A stretch of DNA of 64,000 nucleotides. Origin: Anthonomus grandis grandis. Lineage: Eukaryota; Arthropoda; Insecta; Coleoptera; Curculionidae. Positions 1 through 13,581 of the stretch are shown here, piece after piece. Position numbers and translations under genes: made by a program. Under the pieces are notes generated by a model. The model had not been told where the DNA came from. It saw nothing but the letters and a program-made list of their open reading frames with translations, and made no database searches. Each line of letters starts with the position of its first letter. The first letter of the stretch is position 1. The stretch is from positions 18,122,785 to 18,186,784 of the forward strand of contig NC_065552.1 of the NCBI RefSeq assembly GCF_022605725.1, given 5' to 3'.

Positions 1-481
1 AACCGTAATTGAGTGAGATATGACTATTTTTTTAAAACATAATACATAAAAATATTTTAAAAAATTATTTAGGGTTAATCAAATTATATCTAAAAATTGA
101 ATTAAAATTAAATCGGAACAATCGCCAACCCTATTAGTTATTACATTTTCTTAACTCTGGTTGTGTTCAAACCGCAAAAAACATCATTTGGCTATCTTGT
201 ATATGCGAAATAGTAAATTTAAATTATATTCGAATAATAGATATCAGTAATAGAGTGAGATATAATTATTTTTTTAAAAAACAATTCATAAGAAAAATTT
301 TAAAAATAATTTAGTCCATCAAATAAACTTCAAAAATGAAATTGGAATCAAATCGGACAATGCTATAATGATTAATGGTTCTATTTTCTTAACCCTGGTT
401 ATGTCCAAAACTTAAAAAGGATCATTTGAGTCATCTTGTATAACCTAAATATTAATTTTAAAATAAATTTGATTAATAGAT

Positions 482-963
482 AACCGTAATTGGGTGAGAT
501 ATGACTATTTTTTTTTAAACACAATCCATCAAAATATTTTTAAAAATCATTTAGGGTTAATCAAATTATATCTAAAAATTGAATTAAAATTAAATCGGAA
601 CAATCGTCAACGCTATTAGTTATTACATTTTCTTAACTCTGGTTGTGTTCAAACCGTAAAAAACATCATTTGGCTATTTTGTATATGCGAAATAGTAAAC
701 GTAAATTATATTCGAATAATAGATATCAGTAATAGAGTGAGATATAATTATTTTTTTAAAAAACAATTCATAAGAAAAATTTTAAAAATAATTTAGTCCA
801 TCAAATAAACTTCAAAAATGAAATTGGAATCAAATCGGACAATGCTATAATGATTAATGGTTCTATTTTCTTAACCCTGGTTATGTCCAAAACTTAAAAA
901 GGATCATTTGAGTCATCTTGTATAACCTAAATATTAATTTTAAAATAAATTTGATTAATAGAT
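482..963. repeat. Representative satellite dimer (A 482-723, B 724-963)
   Basis: This is one full dimer chosen as a reference unit. Monomer A is 242 bp and monomer B is 240 bp. Landmarks in A are TTAGGGTTAATCAAATTATA, CGGAACAATCG, GGTTGTGTTCAAACCG and the dyad around CGAAATAG. Landmarks in B are ACAATTCATAAGAAAAATTT, CGGACAATGCTATAATGATT, GGTTATGTCCAAAAC and GATCATTTG. Most length variation along the array comes from T and A homopolymers near the start of each monomer and from loss of a short GAATTAAAATTAA-like segment in the middle of A. Confidence 0.9.
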
Positions 964-2476
964 AACCGTAATTGAGTGAGATAAGACTATTTTTTTTAAA
1001 CACAATATATCAAAATATTTTTAAAAATCATTTAGGGTTAATGAAATTATATCTAAAAATTAAATTAAAATTAAATCGGAACAATCGCCAACGCTATTAG
1101 TTATTACATTTTCTTAACTCTGGTTGTGTTCAAACCGTAAAAAACATCATTTGACTATCTTGTATATGCAAAATAGTAAATTTAAATTATATTCGAATAA
1201 TAGATAACAGTAATATAGTGATATAATTATTTTTTTTTAAAATACATAAGAAAAATTTTAAAAATAATTTACAATATATTAAATGAACTTCAAAAATTAA
1301 ATTGGAATCAAATCGAACAATGCTGTAATGATAAATTGTTCAATTTTCTTAACCGTGGTTATGTCCAAAACTTAAAAAAGATCATTTGGGTCATCTTGTA
1401 TAACCTAAATATTAATTTTAAAATAAATTTGAATAATAGATAACCGTAATTGAGTGAGATATGACTATTTTTTTAAAACACAATACTTAAAACTATTTTT
1501 AAAAATCATTTAGGGTTAATCAAATTATATATAAAAATTAAATTAAAATTAAAACAGAACAGTCTTTAACGCCATCAGTTATTATATTTTCTTAATTTTG
1601 GTTGTGTTCAAACCATAAAAAACATTATTTGGCTATCTTGTATATGGGAAATAGTAAATTTAAATTCTATTCGAATAATAGATAACAGTAATAGAGTGAG
1701 ATATAATTATTTAAAAAAAAAACAATTCATAAGAAAAATTTTAAAAATAATTTACAGTTCATCAAATGAACTTCAAAGATTAAATTGAAATCAAATCGGA
1801 CAATGCTATAATGATTACTTGTTCTATTTTCTTAACCCTGGTTATGTCCAAAACTTAAAAAGGATCATTTGAGTCATTTTGTAACCCCTAAATATTAATT
1901 TTAAAATAAATTTGAATAATAGATAACCGTAATTGAGTGAGATATGACTATTTTTTTAAAACATAATACATAAAAATATTTTAAAAAATTATTTAGGGTT
2001 AATCAAATTATATCTAAAAATTGAATAAAAATTAAATCGGAACAATCGCCAACCCTATTAGTTATTACATTTTCTTAACTCTGGTTGTGTTCAAACCGCA
2101 AAAAACATCATTTGGCTATCTCTTATATGCGAAATAGTAAACATAAATTATATTCGAATAATAGATAACAGTAATAGTGTAAAATATGATTATTTTTTTT
2201 AAAAACAATAAATACATCAGAAAAATTTTAAAAATAATTTACAGTATATTAAATGAACATCAAAAATTAAATTTGAATAATGGATAACCGTAATTGGGTG
2301 AGATATGACTATTTTTTTTAAACACAATCCATCAAAATATTTTTAAAAATCATTTAGGGTTAATCAAATTATATCTAAAAATTGAATTAAAATTAAATCG
2401 GAACAATCGCCAACGCTATTAGTTATTATATTTTCTTAAATCTGGTTGTGTTCAAACCGTAAAAAACATCATTTGG

Positions 2477-2498
2477 CTATTTCGTATATGCGAAATAG
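2477..2498. other. Perfect dyad in A-type monomer
   Basis: CTATTTCG and CGAAATAG form perfect 8-bp inverted arms around a TATATG loop. The same perfect version recurs in the A monomers near 9312 and 11126. Most other A monomers carry CTATCTCG, one mismatch to the right arm. The segment lies just after the conserved CATTTGG block. A cruciform or protein-binding role is inference. Confidence 0.6.
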
Positions 2499-5400
2499 TA
2501 AACATAAATTATATTCGAATAATAGATAACAGTAATAGTGTGAAATATGATTATTTTTTTTAAAAAGAATACATCAGAAAAATTTTAAAAATAATTTACA
2601 GTACTTCAAATGAACATCAAAAATTAAATCGAAGTCAAATTGGACAATGCTATAATGATTAATTGTTCTATTTTCTTAACCCTGGTTATGTCCAAAACTT
2701 AAAAAGGATCATTTGGGTCATCTTGTATTACCCAAATATTAATTTTGAAATAAATTTGAATAAAAGATAACCATAATAGAGTGAGATATGAATATTTTTT
2801 TTAAACACAATCCATCAAAATATTTTTAAAAATCATTTAGGGTTAATCAAATTATATCTAAAAATTAAATCGGAACAATCGCCAACGCTATTAGTTATTA
2901 TATTTTCTTAACTCTGGTTGTGTTCAAACCGTAAAAAACATTATTTGGCTATCTCGTATATGCGAAATAGTAAACATAAATTATATTCCAATAATAGATA
3001 ACAGTAATAGTGTGAAATATGATTATTTTTTTTAAAAACAATACATCGGAAAAATTTTAAAAATAATTTACAGTATATTAAATGAACATCAAAAATTAAA
3101 TTGGAGTCAAATCGGACAATGCTATAATGATTAGTTGTTCTATTTTCTTAACCCTGGTTATGTCCAAAACTTAAAATGGATCATTTGGGTCATCTTGTAT
3201 AACCTAAATATTCATTGTAAAATAAATTTGAATAATAGATAACCGTAATTGAGTGAGATATGACTATTTTTTTAAAACAATCCATAAAACTATTTTTAAA
3301 AATCATTTAGGTTTAATCAAATTATATTTAAAAATTGAATTAAAATTAAATCGGAACAATCGCCAACGCTATTAGTTATTATATTTTCTTAACTCTGGTT
3401 GTGTCCAAAACTTAAAAATGATCATTTGGGTGATCTTGTATAACCTAAATATGAATTTTAAAATAAATTTGAATAATAGATAACCGTAATTGGGTGAGAT
3501 ATGACTATTTTTTTTAAACACAATCCATCAAAATATTTTTAAAAATCATTTAGGGTTAATCAAATTATATCTAAAAATTAAATCGAAACAATCGTTAACG
3601 CTATTAGTTATTACATTTTCTTAACTCTGGTTGTGTTCAAACCGTAAAAAACATCATTTGGCTATCTCGTATATGCGAAATAGTAAACATAAATTATATT
3701 CGAATAATAGATAACAGTAATAGTGTGAAATATGATTATTTTTTTTTAAAAACAATACATCAGAAAAATTTTAAAAATAATTTACAGTATATTAAATGAA
3801 CATCAAAAATTAAATTGGAGTCAAATCAGACAATGCTATAATGATTAATTGTTCTATTTTCTTAACCCTGGTTATGTCCAAAACTTAAAAAGGATCATTT
3901 GGGTCATCTTGTATTACCCAAATATTAATTTTCGAAATAAATTTGAATAAAAGATAACCATACTAGAGTGAGATATGACTATTTTTTTTAAACACAATCC
4001 ATCAAAATATTTTTAAAAATCATTTAGGGTTAATCAAATTATATCTAAAAATAATTTAAAATTAAATCGGAACAATCGTTAACGCTATTAGTTCTTATAT
4101 TTTCTTAATTCTGGTTGTGTTCAAACCGTAAAAAATATCATTTGGCTATAGGGTTAATCAAATTATATATAAAAATTAAATTAAAATTAAAACAGAACAG
4201 TCTTTAACGCCATCAGTTATTATATTTTCTTAATTTTGGTTGTGTTCAAACCGTAAAAAACATCATTTGGCTATCTTGTATATGGGAAATAGTAAATTTA
4301 AATTCTATTCGTATAATAGATAGCAGTAATAGAGTGAGATATAATTATTTTTAAAAAAAAACAATTTATAAGAAAAATTTTAAAAATAATTTACAGTACA
4401 TCAAATGAACTTCAAAAATTAAATTGGAATCAAATCGGACAATGCAATAATGATTAATTGTTCTATTTTTTTAACCGTGGTTATGTCCAAAACTTAAAAA
4501 GGATCATTTGAGTCATCTTGTATAACCTAAATATTAATTTTAAAATAAATTTGAATAATAGATAACCGTAATTGAGTGAGATATGACTATTTTTTTTAAA
4601 CACAATACAACAAAATATTTTTAAAAATCATTTAGAGTTAATCAAATTATATGTAAAAATTAAATCGGATCAATTGTTAACGCTATTAGTTATTATATTT
4701 TCTTAATTATGGTTGTGTTCAAATCGTAAAAAACATCATTTGACTATCTTGTATATGCAAAATAGTAAATTTAAATTATATTCGAATAATAGATAACAGT
4801 AATATAGTGAGATATAATTATTTTTTTTTAAAACAATACATAAGAAAAATTTTAAAAATAATTTACAATACATTAAATGAACTTCAAAAATTAATTTGGA
4901 ATCAAATCGAACAATGCTGTAATGATAAATTGTTCTATTTGCTTAACCGTGGTTATGTCCAAAACTTAAAAAAGATCATTTGAGTCATCTTGTATAACCT
5001 AAATATTAATTTTAAAATAAATTTGAATAATAGATAACCGTAATTGAGTGAGATATGACTATTTTTTTAAAACATAATACATAAAATTATTTTAAAAAAT
5101 TATTTAGGGTTAATCAAATTATATATAAAAATTAAATTAAATTTAAAACGGAACAGTCTTTAACGCCATCAGTTATTATATTTTCTTAATTCTGGTTGTG
5201 TTCAAACCGTAAAAAACATCATTTGGCTATCTTGTATATGCGAAATAATAAATGTAAATTATATTCGAATAATAAAAAACAGTAATAGAGTGAGATATAA
5301 TTATTTTTTTAAAAAACAATTCATAAGAAAAATTTTAAAAATAATTTACAGTTCATCAAATGAACTTCAAAGATTAAATTGAAATCAAATCGGACAATGC

Positions 5401-8400
5401 TATAATGATTAATTGTCCTATTTTCTTAACCCTGGTTATGTCCAAAACTTAAAAAACATCATTTGGGTCATCTTGTATAACCTAAATATTAATTTTAAAA
5501 TAAATTTGAAAAATAGATAATTGTAATTGAGTGAGATATGACTATTTTTTTAAAACACAATACATAAAACTATTTTTAAAAATCATTTAGGGTTAATCAA
5601 ATTATATATAAAAATTAAATTAAAATTAAAACAGAACAGTCTTTAACGCCATCAGTTATTATATTTTCTTAATTTTGGTTGTGTTCAAACCGTAAAAAAC
5701 ATCATTTGGCTATCTTGTATATGGGAAATAGTAAATTTAAATTCTATTCGAATAATAGATAACAGTAATAGAGTGAGATATATTTATTTTTTAAAAAAAC
5801 AATTCATAAGAAAAATTTTAAAAATAATTTACAGTTCATCAAATGAACTTCAAAGATTAAATTGAAATCAAATCGGACAATGCTATAATGATTACTTGTT
5901 CTATTTTCTTAACCCTGGTTATGTCCAAAACTTAAAAAGGATCATTTGAGTCATTTTGTAAAACCTAAATATTAATTTTAAAATAAATTTGAATAATAGA
6001 TAACCGTAATTGAGTGAGATATGACTATTTTTTTAAAACATAATACATAAAAATATTTTAAAAAATTATTTAGGGTTAATCAAATTATATCTAAAAATTG
6101 AATTAAAATTAAATCGGAACAATCGCCAACCCTATTAGTTATTACATTTTCTTAACTCTGGTTGTGTTCAAACCGCAAAAAACATCATTTGGCTATCTTG
6201 TATATGCGAAATAGTAAATTTAAATTATATTCGAATAATAGATATCAGTAATAGAGTGAGATATAATTATTTTTTTAAAAAACAATTCATAAGAAAAATT
6301 TTAAAAATAATTTACAGTTCATCAAATAAACTTCAAAAATGAAATTGGAATCAAATCGGACAATGCTATAATGATTAATGGTTCTATTTTCTTAACCCTG
6401 GTTATGTCCAAAACTTAAAAAGGATCATTTGAGTCATCTTGTATAACCTAAATATTAATTTTAAAATAAATTTGATTAATAGATAACCGTAATTGGGTGA
6501 GATATGACTATTTTTTTTAAACACAATCCATCAAAATATTTTTAAAAATCATTTAGGGTTAATCAAATTATATCTAAAAATTAAATCGGAACAATCGCCA
6601 ACGCTATTAGTTATTATATTTTCTTAACTCTGGTTGTGTTCAAACCGTAAAAAACATCATTTGGCTATCTCGTATATGCGAAATAGTAAACATAAATTAT
6701 ATTCCAATAATAGATAACAGTAATAGTGTGAAATATGATTATTTTTTTTAAAAACAATACATCAGAAAAATTTTAAAAATAATTTACAGTATATTAAATG
6801 AACATCAAAAATTAAATTGGAGTCAAATCGGACAATGCTATAATGATTAATTGTTCTATTTTCTTAACCCTGGTTATGTCCAAAACTTAAAAAGGATCAT
6901 TTGGGTCATCTTGTATAACCTAAATATGAATTTTAAAATAAATTTGAATAATAGATAACCGTAATTGGGTGAGATATGACTATTTTTTTTTAACACAATC
7001 CATCAAAATATTTTAAAAAATTATTTAGGGTTAATCAAATTATATCTAAAAATTGAATTAAAATTAAATCGGAACAATCGCCAACCCTATTAGTTATTAC
7101 ATTTTCTTAACTCTGGTTGTGTTCAAACCGTAAAAAACATCATTTGGCTATCTTGTATATGCAAAATAGTAAACATAAATTATATTCGAATAATAGATAA
7201 CAGTAATAGTGTAAAATATGATTATTTTTTTTAAAAACAATAAATACATCAGAAAAATTTTAAAAATAATTTACAGTATATTAAATGAACATCAAAAATT
7301 AAATTTGAATAATAGATAACCGTAATTGGGTGAGATATGACTATTTTTTTTAAACACAATCCATCAAAATATTTTTAAAAATCATTTAGGGTTAATCAAA
7401 TTATATCTAAAAATTGAATTAAAATTAAATCGGAACAATCGCCAACGCTATTAGTTATTATATTTTCTTAACTCTGGTTGTGTTCAAACCGTAAAAAACA
7501 TCATTTGGCTATCTCGTATATGCGAAATAGTAAACATAAATTATATTCGAATAATAGATATCAGTAATAGAGTGAGATATAATTATTTTTTTAAAAAACA
7601 ATTCATAAGAAAAATTTTAAAAATAATTTAGTCCATCAAATAAACTTCAAAAATGAAATTGGAATCAAATCAGACAATGCTATAATGATTAATGGTTCTA
7701 TTTTCTTAACCCTGGTTATGTCCAAAACTTAAAAAGGATCATTTGAGTCATCTTGTATAACCTAAATATTAATTTTAAAATAAATTTGATTAATAGATAA
7801 CCGTAATTGAGTGAGATAAGACTATTTTTTTTAAACACAATATATCAAAATATTTTTAAAAATCATTTAGGGTTAATGAAATTATATCTAAAAATTAAAT
7901 TAAAATTAAATCGGAACAATCGCCAACGCTATTAGTTATTACATTTTCTTAACTCTGGTTGTGTTCAAACCGTAAAAAACATCATTTGACTATCTTGTAT
8001 ATGCAAAATAGTAAATTTAAATTATATTCGAATAATAGATAACAGTAATATAGTGATATAATTATTTTTTTTAAAAATACATAAGAAAAATTTTAAAAAT
8101 AATTTACAATAGATTAAATGAACTTCAAAAATTAAATTGGAATCAAATCGAACAATGCTGTAATGATAAATTGTTCTATTTTCTTAACCGTGGTTATGTC
8201 CAAAACTTAAAAAAGATCATTTGGGTCATCTTGTATAACCTAAATATTAATTTTAAAATAAATTTGAATAATAGATAACCGTAATTGAGTGAGATATGAC
8301 TATTTTTTTAAAACACAATACATAAAACTATTTTTAAAAATCATTTAGGGTTAATCAAATTATATATAAAAATTAAATTAAAATTAAAACAGAACAGTCT

Positions 8401-11400
8401 TTAACGCCATCAGTTATTATATTTTCTTAATTTTGGTTGTGTTCAAACCATAAAAAACATTATTTGGCTATCTTGTATATGGGAAATAGTAAATTTAAAT
8501 TCTATTCGAATAATAGATAACAGTAATAGAGTGAGATATAATTATTTAAAAAAAAAACAATTCATAAGAAAAATTTTAAAAATAATTTACAGTTCATCAA
8601 ATGAACTTCAAAGATTAAATTGAAATCAAATCGGACAATGCTATAATGATTACTTGTTCTATTTTCTTAACCCTGGTTATGTCCAAAACTTAAAAAGGAT
8701 CATTTGAGTCATTTTGTAACCCCTAAATATTAATTTTAAAATAAATTTGAATAATAGATAACCGTAATTGAGTGAGATATGACTATTTTTTTAAAACATA
8801 ATACATAAAAATATTTTAAAAAATTATTTAGGGTTAATCAAATTATATCTAAAGATTGAATAAAAATTAAATCGGAACAATCGCCAACCCTATTAGTTAT
8901 TACATTTTCTTAACTCTGGTTGTGTTCAAACCGCAAAAAACATCATTTGGCTATCTCTTATATGCGAAATAGTAAACATAAATTATATTCGAATAATAGA
9001 TAACAGTAATAGTGTAAAATATGATTATTTTTTTTAAAAACAATAAATACATCAGAAAAATTTTAAAAATAATTTACAGTATATTAAATGAACATCAAAA
9101 ATTAAATTTGAATAATGGATAACCGTAATTGGATGAGATATGACTATTTTTTTTAAACACAATCCATCAAAATATTTTTAAAAATCATTTAGGGTTAATC
9201 AAATTATATCTAAAAATTGAATTAAAATTAAATCGGAACAATCGCCAACGCTATTAGTTATTATATTTTCTTAACTCTGGTTGTGTTCAAACCGTAAAAA
9301 ACATCATTTGGCTATTTCGTATATGCGAAATAGTAAACATAAATTATATTCGAATAGTAGATAACAGTAATAGTGTGAAATATGATTATTTTTTTTAAAA
9401 AGAATACATCAGAAAAATTTTAAAAATAATTTACAGTACATCAAATGAACATCAAAAATTAAATCGAAGTCAAATTGGACAATGCTATAATGATTAATTG
9501 TTCTATTTTCTTAACCCTGGTTATGTCCAAAACTTAAAAAGGATCATTTGGGTCATCTTGTATAACCTAAATATTAATTTTAAAATAAATTTGAATAATA
9601 GATAACCGTAATTGAGTGAGATATGACTATTTTTTTAAAACATAATACATAAAATTATTTTAAAAAATTATTTAGGGTTAATCAAATTATATATAAAAAT
9701 TAAATTAAAATTAAAACGGAACAGTCTTTAACGCCATCAGTTATTATATTTTCTTAATTCTGGTTGTGTTCAAACCGTAAAAAACATCATTTGGCTATCT
9801 TGTATATGCGAAATAATAAATGTAAATTATATTCGAATAATAAAAAACAGTAATAGAGTGAGATATAATTATTTTTTTAAAAAACAATTCATAAGAAAAA
9901 TTTTAAAAATAATTTACAGTTCATCAAATGAACTTCAAAGATTAAATTGAAATCAAATCGGACAATGCTATAATGATTAATTGTCCTATTTTCTTAACCC
10001 TGGTTATGTCCAAAACTTAAAAAGGATCATTTGGGTCATCTTGTATTACCCAAATATTAATTTTCGAAATAAATTTGAATAAAAGATAACCATACTAGAG
10101 TGAGATATGACTATTTTTTTTTAAACACAATCCATCAAAATATTTTTAAAAATCATTTAGGGTTAATCAAATTATATATAAAAATTAAATTAAAATTAAA
10201 ACAGAACAGTCTTTAACGCCATCAGTTATTATATTTTCTTAATTTTGGTTGTGTTCAAACCATAAAAAACATTATTTGGCTATCTTGTATATGGGAAATA
10301 GTAAATTTAAATTCTATTCGAATAATAGATAACAGTAATAGAGTGAGATATAATTATTTAAAAAAAAAACAATTCATAAGAAAAATTTTAAAAATAATTT
10401 ACAGTTCATCAAATGAACTTCAAAGATTAAATTGAAATCAAATCGGACAATGCTATAATGATTACTTGTTCTATTTTCTTAACCCTGGTTATGTCCAAAA
10501 CTTAAAAAGGATCATTTGACTCATTTTGTAACCCCTAAATATTAATTTTAAAATAAATTTGAATAATAGATAATCGTAATTGAGTGAGATATGACTATTT
10601 TTTTAAAACATAATACATAAAAATATTTTAAAAAATTATTTAGGGTTAATCAAATTATATCTAAAAATTGAATAAAAATTAAATCGGAACAATCGCCAAC
10701 CCTATTAGTTATTACATTTTCTTAACTCTGGTTGTGTTCAAACCGCAAAAAACATCATTTGGCTATCTCTTATATGCGAAATAGTAAACATAAATTATAT
10801 TCGAATAATAGATAACAGTAATAGTGTAAAATATGATTATTTTTTTTAAAAACAATAAATACATCAGAAAAATTTTAAAAATAATTTACAGTATATTAAA
10901 TGAACATCAAAAATTAAATTTGAATAATGGATAACCGTAATTGGGTGAGATATGACTATTTTTTTTAAACACAATCCATCAAAATATTTTTAAAAATCAT
11001 TTAGGGTTAATCAAATTATATCTAAAAATTGAATTAAAATTAAATCGGAACAATCGCCAACGCTATTAGTTATTATATTTTCTTAACTCTGGTTGTGTTC
11101 AAACCGTAAAAAACATCATTTGGCTATTTCGTATATGCGAAATAGTAAACATAAATTATATTCGAATAGTAGATAACAGTAATAGTGTGAAATATGATTA
11201 TTTTTTTTAAAAAGAATACATCAGAAAAATTTTAAAAATAATTTACAGTACATCAAATGAACATCAAAAATTAAATCGAAGTCAAATTGGACAATGCTAT
11301 AATGATTAATTGTTCTATTTTCTTAACCCTGGTTATGTCCAAAACTTAAAAAGGATCATTTGGGTCATCTTGTATTACCCAAATATTAATTTTGAAATAA

Positions 11401-13570
11401 ATTTGAATAAAAGATAACCATAATAGAGTGAGATATGAATATTTTTTTTAAACACAATCCATCAAAATATTTTTAAAAATCATTTAGGGTTAATCAAATT
11501 ATATCTAAAAATGAAATCGGAACAATCGCCAACGCTATTAGTTATTATATTTTCTTAACTCTGGTTGTGTTCAAACCGTAAAAAACATTATTTGGCTATC
11601 TCGTATATGCGAAATAGTAAACATAAATTATATTCCAATAATAGATAACAGTAATAGTGTGAAATATGATTATTTTTTTTAAAAACAATACATCAGAAAA
11701 ATTTTAAAAATAATTTACAGTATATTAAATGAACATCAAAAATTAAATTGGAGTCAAATCGGACAATGCTATAATGATTAGTTGTTCTATTTTCTTAACC
11801 CTGGTTATGTCCAAAACTTAAAATGGATCATTTGGGTCATCTTGTATAACCTAAATATTCATTGTAAAATAAATTTGAATAATAGATAACCGTAATTGAG
11901 TGAGATATGACTATTTTTTTAAAACAATCCATAAAACTATTTTTAAAAATCATTTAGGTTTAATCAAATTATATTTAAAAATTGAATTAAAATTAAATCG
12001 GAACAATCGCCAACGCTATTAGTTATTATATTTTCTTAACTCTGGTTGTGTCCAAAACTTAAAAATGATCATTTGGGTGATCTTGTATAACCTAAATATG
12101 AATTTTAAAATAAATTTGAATAATAGATAACCGTAATTGGGTGAGATATGACTATTTTTTTTAAACACAATCCATCAAAATATTTTTAAAAATCATTTAG
12201 GGTTAATCAAATTATATCTAAAAATTAAATCGAAACAATCGTTAACGCTATTAGTTATTACATTTTCTTAACTCTGGTTGTGTTCAAACCGTAAAAAATA
12301 TCATTTGGCTATAGGGTTAATCAAATTATATATAAAAATTAAATTAAAATTAAAACAGAACAGTCTTTAACGCCATCAGTTATTATATTTTCTTAATTTT
12401 GGTTGTGTTCAAACCGTAAAAAACATCATTTGGCTATCTTGTATATGGGAAATAGTAAATTTAAATTCTATTCGTATAATAGATAACAGTAATAGAGATA
12501 TAATTATTTTTTAAAAAAAACAATTTATAAGAAAAATTTTAAAAATAATTTACAGTACATCAAATGAACTTCAAAAATTAAATTGAAATCAAATCGGACA
12601 ATGCAATAATGATTAATTGTTCTATTTTTTTAACCGTGGTTATGTCCAAAACTTAAAAAGGATCATTTGAGTCATCTTGTATAACCTAAATATTAATTTT
12701 AAAATAAATTTGAATAGATAACCGTAATTGAGTGAGATATGACTATTTTTTTTAAACACAATACAACAAAATATTTTTAAAAATCATTTAGAGTTTATCA
12801 AATTATATGTAAAAATTAAATCGGATCAATTGTTAACGCTATTAGTTATTATATTTTCTTAATTATGGTTGTGTTCAAATCGTAAAAAACATCATTTGAC
12901 TATCTTGTATATGCAAAATAGTAAATTTAAATTATATTCGAATAATAGATAACAGTAATATAGTGATATAATTATTTTTTTTAAAAACAATACATAAGAA
13001 AAATTTTAAAAATAATTTACAATAGATTAAATGAACTTCAAAAATTAAATTGGAATCAAATCGAACAACGCTGTAATGATAAATTGTTCTATTTTCTTAA
13101 CCGTGGTTATGTCCAAAACTTAAAAAAGATCATTTGGGTCATCTTGTATAACCTAAATATTAATTTTAAAATAAATTTGAATAATAGATAACCGTAATTG
13201 AGTGAGATATGACTATTTTTTTAAAACACAATACATAAAACTATTTTTAAAAATCATTTAGGGTTAATCAAATTATATATAAAAATTAAATTAAAATTAA
13301 AACAGAACAGTCTTTAACGCCATCAGTTATTATATTTTCTTAATTTTGGTTGTATTCAAACCGTAAAAAACATCATTTGGCTATCTTGTATATGGGAAAT
13401 AGTAAATTTAAATTCTATACGAATAATAGATAACAGTAATAGAGTGAGATACAATTATTTAAAAAAAAAACAATTCATAAGAAAAATTTTAAAAATAATT
13501 TACAGTACATCAAATGAACTTTAAAAATTAAACTGGAAACAAATCGGACAATGCAATAATGATTAATTGA

Positions 13571-13581
13571 TAGAAAAATAG
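13571..13581. repeat. Deletion junction with filler TAGAAAAATAG (first of five copies)
   Basis: In this B monomer about 40 bp from TTCTATTTTC to the start of GTCATCTTG is missing and replaced by the filler TAGAAAAATAG. The same junction occurs at 14,253-14,263, 17,324-17,334, 21,235-21,245 and 21,917-21,927, always after the diagnostic sequence AAACTGGAAACAAATCGG. All five descend from one rearrangement that was then copied by block duplication. Confidence 0.8.

Noticed and set aside
70..85. Telomeric repeat (TTTAGGG or TTAGG)
   Set aside because: TTTAGGGTTAATC occurs once per A monomer and is never tandem; the LTR has only a short TTAGGTTAG.
225..245. CENP-B box in the satellite (TTCGAATAATAGATA)
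   Set aside because: TTCGNNNNA fits the first half of the box, but the obligatory CGGG is GATA in essentially all monomers.
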